Source: Candolleomyces eurysporus | Taxonomy: Eukaryota > Basidiomycota > Agaricomycetes > Agaricales > Psathyrellaceae | Direction: 5' to 3' | Assembly (NCBI GenBank): GCA_027579435.1 | Contig: JANBPK010001779.1 | Location: 1 to 11,198 of the forward strand | Length of the DNA: 11,198 nucleotides | Part shown: positions 1-7,138 of the stretch, one piece after another | Layout of the letters: every line of letters begins with the position of its first letter | How positions within the stretch are numbered: the stretch's first letter is position 1 | Program-made: the position numbers and the translations under genes | Notes under the pieces: model-generated | What the model saw: only the letters and a program-made list of their open reading frames with translations | What the model was told of the DNA's origin: nothing | Database searches by the model: none

Positions 1-656
1 GCTTCCTGAACCGAGGTCCGCTAAAAGCAAAGAATAGGGTTTCATTAGTGTCTGCATACTCTCATGATTTCATATAGAAAACGTACTATCTGACATGCGT
101 AGAGGCACTGTGCCAGCCCATCCTGACACACGGCAAGCGCACGAAGGCGACTAGTCAGATTGGCGCGTGCGTAGAGGGGCGCTGTAGCACTTACAGCTCG
201 GAGAATAGGACGAAGCGGGGACGATCAGAGTAAATGGAGCTCCGTTTATCAAGAAGGTCACGGGCAGCTTGTAGGCTGTCTATGATGACCATCGGCTGTC
301 CAAAAATTTGTACGTAGACGACATCGCCTAGCTAGCGTTCAGCGTTGGGGCNAAGACGACCGCCACATACCATAGTTGCTCGCCCACGACCGAAAGACTT
401 CTGGCTGGTTCGATGTCGGCATTTGCAGGACGTTCCCTATGAACGGCAGTGGTTTCGGCCCAGGGGGTCGGTGGACGGTCGGTCCGGCGTTAAGGACGCG
501 ATACGCATAATAGGCAGCACCTAGAACGGTGGAAACGACGGCGACATTGGAGAAAGACAGCAGGTGGGGGTCGACAGAGAGAGGCATGGGTGATGTCCAA
601 AAAGCAAAGGAGATGCGCAAGGCAGCTTTATAGAAGTTGGGTATGACATCGAACAC
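1..656 (-). CDS. Cytochrome P450 monooxygenase, N-terminal part (3' end outside window)
   Basis: A heme-thiolate monooxygenase anchored in the ER membrane; the substrate cannot be told. Exons are 371-656, 195-327, 87-122 and 1-20 (running on past the window edge), joined by GT-AG introns of 43, 72 and 66 bp. The 158 visible residues show a hydrophobic anchor (about residues 33-53), the proline-rich hinge HRPPGPKPLPFIGN (62-75), the beta-1 region GDVVYVQIFGQP, the motif IYSDRP, then ELMGWH and YGPRFRK at the start of helix C. Here F takes the place of the W usual in the WRxxR motif, as I recall from other basidiomycete P450s. A start at the Met at 585-587 (residue 24) is equally plausible and gives a more typical N-terminus. 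The heme-binding cysteine and the I- and K-helix motifs lie beyond the window. An N at 352 falls in the first intron and does not affect the protein. The family call is firm; the CYP subfamily is not determined. Confidence 0.93.
87..122 (-). other. 36-bp internal exon of the P450 gene
   Basis: This exon codes MGWHSASTHVR plus parts of the flanking codons. It is bounded by a cgtgtgtcag acceptor and a gtacgt donor. It joins GAGCT of the exon before (giving E-L) to the C of the exon after (TA+C gives Tyr), producing the segment ELMGWHSASTHVRYGPRFRK. Skipping it also stays in frame (36 is a multiple of 3), giving EL-GPRFRK, but loses the B-C loop segment that fungal P450s of this kind have here. 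Inclusion is therefore the better model, and skipping would be silent at the frame level. Confidence 0.82.
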
Positions 657-2965
657 ACCCGTCAGTCCGATCGCATCCTAACAGGGCTTGACGAACCCCG
701 CAATTGTGAATGGGGTTAACTGGAAACAACAAACTGGTGAGAGCCTCCGTTGATAGTTTTTTTCTCATGGGGGAATGGGGCAGGTCGGTCGAATGCGCCA
801 AATCGTACATTCCCCGGTGTAAGCGCAGGCAACAATCGGGGCAAAGCAACGGGGTTCGGTCGACAACGAGGAAGATAGCATTTTTGGCGCTTGGGGTAGC
901 AGAATTCCGGCGAGGCAAATCCATCAGCAGTCCCAGTAATAGAATTCCAACTCCCGTGGGTTCGTAGTGCTCGACTATGTCAAGTCATTACAAGAAGCGA
1001 GACGGGACAAGGAAGTAAATCAAAACGTCCATTCAGAAGCCTCGAGGGTGCGGTGGCTTCAAAAGGTTCCGCTGATGCCTTGATGGCTTGTCAGTGCACC
1101 AGATTCCTTCCCGATTAGCCTTTCGCCGACCCTTCGTAGCAGTGAGAACATACTTTTAGGGGTGACAGAATAACGTACCTCCAAGACCTTCTCATGTCTC
1201 CAGAGTCGTAACAGTTGCGACTCCGGTCGGCAGCGAAGGTGGAGACAGTCCAAGCTCGGCCTAATACAGCCGATAACTCCAATAATTTCAGCTCTCCAGC
1301 GGTCAATTTGAATTCATCTAAAATGGACGAAGGCTAAACACGGCAGCCTTGAAGAATAGGTACGGGGAGGTGAAGTACCCGGATCCTGGTACAAACGCTA
1401 TTCAATGTTATCAGTATGACGCCCACCATTGTGAATAAAGTAAGAGTGACAAACCATTAGTGAAATGAATTACACAGACCAAAGAGGGCCTACAAACAAT
1501 TGGAAGCCGCGATCAGTGTGGGAGTCACTCAGAAAAAATGAATTGAATCGACCAACTGACCATCCTCATGCATCAAACCAATATCAATGCGCTTGTACCC
1601 ACAGCAGCCCATTCTGATAAGAAGGTTGACCCCATGCGCCGGTGACCAGGAGAGGGTTGACCCAGGAACCTAGACAAAACTGAACTGCTGTGAAACAGTA
1701 CCGAGGTAGAGTAGGCCCATGGAGAACTCTGCATCGTGGAATGCCGAAATTGGGGTATGCACGCTTGGATTGGTTGCTGTAATTTTAGCTGATGTCGCTG
1801 TGACTCTTTCTGAAACCATTCCCTTGATACCGGCATAATCGGGCTGTCCTTTGTGCAGGCTAGTAAGCCCCTACCGGCATGAGTGACGAATCGTATACGT
1901 ATCCGGCCATCCGTCAACCGGCTAACAGACTTTCCAATCCTACTGGAGCTGAATCATATTGAACTAATAACGACCGAAACATCACAAAGAAGATAACGGA
2001 CCATATACTAGTGCATAGTCTAGCTGTAGTATGCAGATGTAGTCCCTCAAGCAGGCTAGACGGCTGATTGAGCAGCTAGTAATTGTGGCTTTCCTTCAGC
2101 CGATGATGGGACCAGCTACCGCCCGGACATCGAAGCAAGCAGCCAACCAACGCCAGTATTATGAACGTCTGTCGAATGTCGACGATTGAATCAATGCTGG
2201 AGTAACGCACGCAGAAAGCCGATAACCTACCTCGACTCATACTACTTCTTGATGCTTGATCGGTGCCACAATGACCGTTCCACGCACATCCAAACAAAGT
2301 TCAGGAGTCGGCGCAGAGTAGATTGAAGAAAAGGAGAGGGAGAACTGGAAGGAATTTGAGCACGATTAGTTAGTATTACCAAGGAGCAGGCGCAAAAACC
2401 AAGAAATAAAATTCAAAGAGGCTCGAGTTAGTTTGACGTTCTCGGCATCGGCGTCGATCCCCAATACCCATACCATACTCTCCAAATGTTAATTGACAGC
2501 ACAAGCTACCTGATCAAGGACTCCACGCCGTACGTTCAAGAACTAAATGGATTTATAAGAAAATTAGGGACGAATAATAGGACACCCAATAGTTCCTGGA
2601 CAATTCCCGGACGTTCGGGTTCCAGTGCCATTGCAAATTTCCGAGAACGGATTCGTATTCTCGTCAGAAAGATCCTCTTGTCGAGGGAAGGGTCAAGCGG
2701 TGTCTGGGTCCTGATAGGCCAAGGGGTCGTAGTGTGAGTGGTAGGGAGGTCTTCCAGCATGGGCAGCATGAAATCTTCACGAAGTTCTCGTCGGGCGACG
2801 GAGGATTTCATCAAGCGACGGAGGATTTTGTCGAGTGGCGGAGGACTTCGTCGAGCGATGGAGAACTTGGTTGAGCGACGAGGATCTTGTCGCGTTCGGT
2901 GCCGGAGCTGGGTAGAGGGGACCCAAAAATAAGACGCTAGACAATCACACTATGCGCGCTGAGAA
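657..2965. other. Intergenic region between the P450 start and the GH30 stop; no supported gene
   Basis: These 2.3 kb hold the presumed promoter of the P450 gene and the 3' flank of the GH30 gene. Open frames of 60-115 codons occur on both strands, but they overlap one another, often lack an ATG, and show no family motif I recognise. The most protein-like stretch is on the minus strand at about 1529-1870, where two adjacent frames read well (see findings). A pyrimidine-rich tract on the minus strand near 2318-2340 could mark a promoter. A 20-bp tandem repeat sits at 2796-2894. I see no tRNA, no long terminal repeat and no transposase motif. Confidence 0.5.
2796..2894. repeat. Minisatellite, about 5 copies of a 20-bp unit
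   Basis: Five consecutive units begin at 2796, 2816, 2836, 2856 and 2876. The first two are cgacggaggatttcatcaag and cgacggaggattttgtcgag; units 3 and 4 differ from these by several bases, and the fifth is 19 bp. A more degenerate unit may precede it at 2776-2795. The array starts about 70 bp past the GH30 stop codon, so it lies in or near the 3' UTR. A 20-bp period is not a multiple of three, which argues against a constrained coding repeat. Confidence 0.85.
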
Positions 2966-5603
2966 TTACATACCGTACCACCACAGAGTCGTAACTCCGA
3001 CGGGGAACGTAACTGTCACCTATCGAGTATACTCATGACCAACGCGCTTCCAGCAGCTTCATGGTAGACACTTACACGTTGACCTCGAAATTCAATGGTA
3101 GAGGAGAGCGGCTGAGGGTTCCATCGACCTCCTTGGGAATCATTCCCTACAGCAACGAATCGGGATATCAATCGGAGAATTTATCGCAGAGACACAAAAA
3201 ACTTACAATTTAAGACGACGAGCGAGTACCTCGGCGGCTCGGTAGAGCTTTTTCGATGCGTGACGTAGGCACCCGCGCGCAAGGATCCAGCGATCGTGCC
3301 TTGAACTTCGATACCAATCCTTCGCGCAGTAGGTCCCCCTATATCTCTAGGGATAGTACCTTTCGAAATTTGGGCCAGCACATAAACTGTCCGATTCATC
3401 GTTTCAACAATGCACCGACAGCCGAGAATGAGAAACAAGAAGAAGCGCAAGGATCGGTAAAGACTTACATTCTTGGTTGACACTCCATGTCCCATTACTA
3501 TTAACCGTGACAATACCACGGCATCCTGCTCCGCCGCATTTGGCACCCGTTCCAGGTAGCCTCGGATTTCCCGAGCCATCCAGAGCCAGGTTCCACATCA
3601 ACGCCGCTCGAGCGTTATGTTCGATAGAGCCGATGAGCCTGGAGGATGGTCATCAGTATCAATGGAATAATAACCAAGAATTCAGCAAGGTCGCCGGCGT
3701 CGGGGACTCGTAATATTTANCCCCCCGCAACGAGGTACGGGACCAGGAACAAGGAGACCCTTACATATCCGTGTATTTCTGCCATTGACACGGTTCGTTA
3801 AACGGGGATTCGGGGAGAGCCAAAGGGGAGAAATTCACCTTGATATCACTCCACCAATCAGACCCAATCGTCCCGGAGCATTCTGTAAAAGTTCGATCAG
3901 CCGGCCAACGCCAACCTTTGATGTGAAACACGCAATGCACACCAGTGAGATAAATTTCCTATGACCAGAACATAAATTAATCAGTTAAGCTAACGGTAGC
4001 GTCATTAGCGTATAATGCTATCCGCGATACATCCATCCGATAGCATTATGGCAAACGCAGGAGAGAAGAAGCATACCTTGTCCGGATAGGCTGCACGGAA
4101 TTTATCTTGTTCGCCAGCTGAGCCCTGTTGGAAGCGAACGATGTTCACGTCAGTCATTTAGCCAATTCAATCATGTGTCAGGAGAGCCTTTGCACCAAAG
4201 AAATGACTCACTGAGAAACAATGGAAAGCTACCCCATCGAAAATATCCCCGGCGATTTGCATCAGTTGGGAAGGATATCCTCCAGCTTGATCCCAATTGT
4301 GTTCGAAGCCTGCGAGATCGCAACAAATTATCGTTGAAACCTCTAGTGAAGATGCTCAAATGAATAGAGTCCATACCAATCAACTTCGTGTTCGACAACC
4401 CTGCACTGCCCTTCATGAGGTCCTTGAGGGCACGTCCTACCTGGGCTTCCGTTTGAGGAGTAAACTTGGCCGAAGGATGCGTGTTGCTTTCGTACATGGG
4501 CTCATTCTGCACTGAGATCGCGTATGGCGTGATTCCTTTCTTCTGGAAGCCTTGTAAGGACTTGAAGAGGTAATGAGCATCTACAGAGTTCACCGAAAGA
4601 GTATCAATTAATTGTATTCTCTCGAGTCCAAACAGAACGCACAGATCGGGATGTGCTGCGATTTGAGGAAACCGCCGAATGCCGTCCCGCTGTCTTTCAT
4701 CCATGCGGGCTATAGAGTTTGACAGATGAATTTCGGAGCATGGCAAGGGGATAGGGAATGCTTACCGGAGACCAGGGGATGACATGGACGCGGAGCACTG
4801 TGAATCAACGAATCAGAGACGATGACATCGCTCGCATTTAAATGAGTATTCTCACTGCTATTGACGGCCTGGATATCCTTCAGCACATCGAAGACGTAGG
4901 CCGGGGCGTAGTCGATGTCAAAATCATTTAGGCACAAGTCCCCGTCAAAATCGTCGTAGCTGTACACTGTCCAAAGATGCGTTCATCATTACGCTTCTGA
5001 ACGGAACGATAGGACTCACCTTTCTCAGAGAAGTCTGAAGCACCTAAAGGCACTCTCAAATAACTTAGTCCAGCAGCGTTTGCGCCTTCCACGGGGGAGA
5101 AAAGGTAGCTGAGCATTTCCCAGTAATTCCTCGAGTTCCACGTCTATCCGCAAAGAATGGTTTGGAAACGTTTTTCCGGTAACGAGGTTATTCCTCACCT
5201 TCATATTGCTGAAAAGTTGCGCAGACGAATCAGCTAACGGAATTGAGAAGCGTCAGCGGACTCTCACTGATTAGCTTTAGCTTGGACACCCACTCAGAGT
5301 TCCGCCGAGTCCCAGCACAGGCTGATACTCCCTCGTATCATCCAAGACGACGTTCAACTTTGCTGCAGGACCTTGATTCGAGAATATAATAGGCGGTACT
5401 TGTTTTTGTGATTTTAAAAGTGCGGTCCTATTCCAAGTGGTCTGCCACTATATTAAGAGCGATCAGTGACCAAAGAGTTGAAGATAAATTGCGAAAGAAC
5501 TTACAACGTCCCAAAGGTTTTGAGACAAGGCCGACTCGAAGAGCAGGCATGTCACTACTAGCCAAGTCCCAAAGGACGTTGAGGCGGGGCGCAGTAGGTG
5601 CAT
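2966..5603 (-). CDS. Secreted glycoside hydrolase family 30 enzyme, probable endo-beta-1,6-glucanase
   Basis: A complete gene of 17 exons and 506 codons: 5505-5603, 5294-5447, 5199-5233, 5020-5143, 4856-4966, 4766-4797, 4643-4709, 4377-4580, 4212-4309, 4077-4124, 3943-3958, 3839-3882, 3765-3778, 3469-3638, 3207-3386, 3076-3146 and 2966-3019. All introns are GT-AG (53-126 bp) and every junction keeps frame. The ATG at 5601-5603 opens a signal peptide (residues 1 to about 27, cleavage near ALS-QN). Family signs in order are LWDVWQTTWNRTALL, YQPVLGLGGTLTDSSAQLF, GANAAGLSYLRVPLGASDFS, VHVIPWSPPAWMKDSGT, the acid/base Glu234 in AISVQNEP, the nucleophile Glu330 in YLTECSG, and MWNLALDG. The C-terminal beta-sandwich ends at TLWWYGM. 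GH30 enzymes are retaining hydrolases; fungal members include secreted beta-1,6-glucanases. The exact substrate is inferred; a glucosylceramidase-like activity is the alternative. An N at 3720 is intronic. Confidence 0.95.
3765..3778 (-). other. 14-bp microexon (exon 13) of the GH30 gene
   Basis: The exon is AAATACACGGATAT, with acceptor caatggcag before it and donor gtaagg after it. It codes Lys345-Tyr-Thr-Asp348 and the first two bases of Met349. With its neighbours it reads SDIKKYTDMLIGSIEHN, matching the family pattern of a D-I-K-x-Y segment followed by a G-x-I-E-H segment. Skipping 14 bp would break the frame, so the exon is required for the 170-bp exon that follows. Confidence 0.83.
3943..3958 (-). 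other. 16-bp microexon (exon 11) of the GH30 gene, carrying the base before the nucleophile codon split
   Basis: The exon is GAAATTTATCTCACTG, between acceptor tggtcatag and donor gtgtgc. It codes Glu325-Ile-Tyr-Leu-Thr329 and the first base of Glu330, the predicted catalytic nucleophile. The other two bases (AA) open the next exon at 3882. Together they give EIYLTECSG, the typical GH30 nucleophile strand. Skipping this exon shifts the frame and removes the nucleophile. Confidence 0.87.
4012..4049. repeat. Perfect 11-bp inverted repeat inside a GH30 intron
   Basis: The arms ataatgctatc (4012-4022) and gatagcattat (4039-4049) are exactly complementary and enclose 16 bases. They lie wholly within the 118-bp intron 3959-4076, one of the two longest of the gene, which precedes the 16-bp microexon. 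In the transcript this could fold into a hairpin that shortens the effective distance between splice sites. The pairing is seen directly; a role in splicing is inference. Confidence 0.8.
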
Positions 5604-5761
5604 AGAAATAGGGACGATAATCCTAAAGTTTTTCGAGAATCAACTTAGACGCCTCGGGCTCAAGAGACCCAGTATCTGAGCGGACACGACGGGAGAGTGA
5701 ATGAAGAAGTCGAGGACAGCGAGAATCGTCGGATGCTCTCTAGCAGATAAAACCAGCCAAG

Positions 5762-5778
5762 GTTGACCACTGGTCAAC
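5762..5778. promoter_or_regulatory. 17-bp palindrome gttgacca-c-tggtcaac upstream of the GH30 gene
   Basis: Two perfect 8-base arms flank a single central base. The site is about 160 bp upstream of the GH30 start codon, next to an A/T-rich ttttatc motif on the same strand. A symmetric site in this position could bind a dimeric transcription factor. It could also be one end of a small palindromic repeat, given the related site 216 bp further upstream. The symmetry is seen; the function is inferred. Confidence 0.5.
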
Positions 5779-5993
5779 ATCGGACGTGCAACCAGCATTC
5801 GCTTGTGATTCAAATCAACGAGTTCGGCATTGTCAGCCTCCTCTCCTCTCCTTCTCGTCTTGTTCGTCGGCTCTTCTTGGGCCTCGAAACCCATGGAAAG
5901 ACAAGTGCGAGTTCGAGCAGTATCAGGTCTCAATTTCCTTGTTTCGATGCGATGATGTCCTCCAAACACCGTGGAGACGCGAGACAAAGAGTC

Positions 5994-6007
5994 GTTGACT
6001 AGTCAAC
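5994..6007. promoter_or_regulatory. 14-bp perfect palindrome gttgactagtcaac
   Basis: This is a fully self-complementary 14-mer sharing the GTTGAC...GTCAAC ends with the 17-bp palindrome at 5762. Both are followed by 'at' on the plus strand. It lies about 390 bp upstream of the GH30 start codon. It may be a second copy of the same binding site or the other terminus of a miniature element. I see no clear target-site duplication around the pair. Confidence 0.45.
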
Positions 6008-7138
6008 ATTCATGTCATGGTCTCATTAGAACAAATCCTGTAGATCTGGTGCTGAGAGCTAGTTTCTCAGAGCAACAAGAGATTATGCCACTTACACGCT
6101 CCAGCCACATCTCCATTGCCTGCCTACAGCCTCTCGCACCGTCACGATTGACACTCTAGATCTGGCAGCTGAACGACGACGACCAGGGTAAGCTGGCTCC
6201 CACCGGCCCGAGTCGCCCTTGATCGCAAACACAACCAAATAACGCGTCGCGGCCGACCTAACTGACATCATTCGGATGGTCTGTGCAAGCCTGCTGCATT
6301 CGATGTGCGACCAGCCACCAGACACACATATCGCCCAACGGACGAGAAATAAATCTGAGCGATAAAATCGGGGACTAACAAGAGAGAAGTCTCAGCATCC
6401 TGAGAATGCATATCAGGAATGAAATTCAAAAGACGATCATGGCGGCCCCGGCCCACTGGCAGTGCCCTCCAGATCTAGCCGTTCCCTTTCCACGTACTTT
6501 CCTTCAGAGTCGATGAACGAAAGTCTGTATTCGACGATCTGCTCCTCACAGACAGCTCTACCCCTGGCTGTGCCACCAACCTGCCGACAAGTAATATTCT
6601 CTATCGAAATTCCAGAAAACACGGTGATCACTAGCTGCCATCTGCAAGATCCTGAAAGATCTTGACCTCGCCTGCCGTGTGCACTCTCAGATCTTCTATA
6701 CAATACGTACATTGCCGCTCGTATAGCAGTCGGGTCCGAACTTCCGCCTTCCATCGTCGGTATCAAGCAGCCAACAGGAATTTCCACATAGAAACCCAGG
6801 AGGTAAGAGTCCGATTTCAGCGCTGGTTAGGACCCAGCAACTGGTTGTCCAGCCGTCTGCCTCTATCCGACCTCACTGACAGGGAATAATCTCGTTGCAA
6901 GCAAGATTTTTTACTTCGCATACAGGATGACGTCCCTCAATACTGAGTCGTTGTCTTGCTGTATTCGAATAGTGATTAGTGAATAGATAGTGCGGTACCG
7001 TTGCTGGTGTTCTATGCAAATAGTGATACATGGGTAACAACAGTTCATGAGTGTGTCGTCAAGTGGACAGGTGGATCTAAGATGTTAGTACACAAATGAG
7101 GATTTTTTGGGGATGATACCACATCCAGGATCATCTTT

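Larger units (their letters stand above)
5604..7138. other. Intergenic region between the RPC2 stop and the GH30 start; no supported gene
   Basis: These 1.5 kb should contain the 3' UTR and poly(A) site of the RPC2 gene (right end) and the promoter of the GH30 gene (left end). Upstream of the GH30 ATG on the minus strand are a pyrimidine-rich stretch (about 5661-5725) and an A/T-rich ttttatctg (about 5744-5752), which could be core promoter elements. Two GTTGAC palindromes lie at 5762-5778 and 5994-6007. Open frames at 6437-6787 (minus) and 6462-6889 (plus) overlap each other and match no family I know. I see no RNA gene. Confidence 0.5.

Noticed and set aside
710..967. 85-codon plus-strand frame and the opposing 98-codon minus-strand frame at 628-924
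   Set aside because: They overlap on opposite strands, show no recognisable motif, and lie in the expected promoter region of the P450 gene.
1624..1663. Direct repeat ggttgaccc at 1624-1632 and 1655-1663
   Set aside because: Nine bases repeated once over 40 bp is within chance. I noted it only because TTGAC also occurs in the palindromes near 5762.
5640..5987. 115-codon minus-strand frame directly upstream of the GH30 gene
   Set aside because: It is basic and low in structure-like patterns, runs up to the GH30 5' leader, and is accompanied by overlapping plus-strand frames; it is better explained as promoter sequence.
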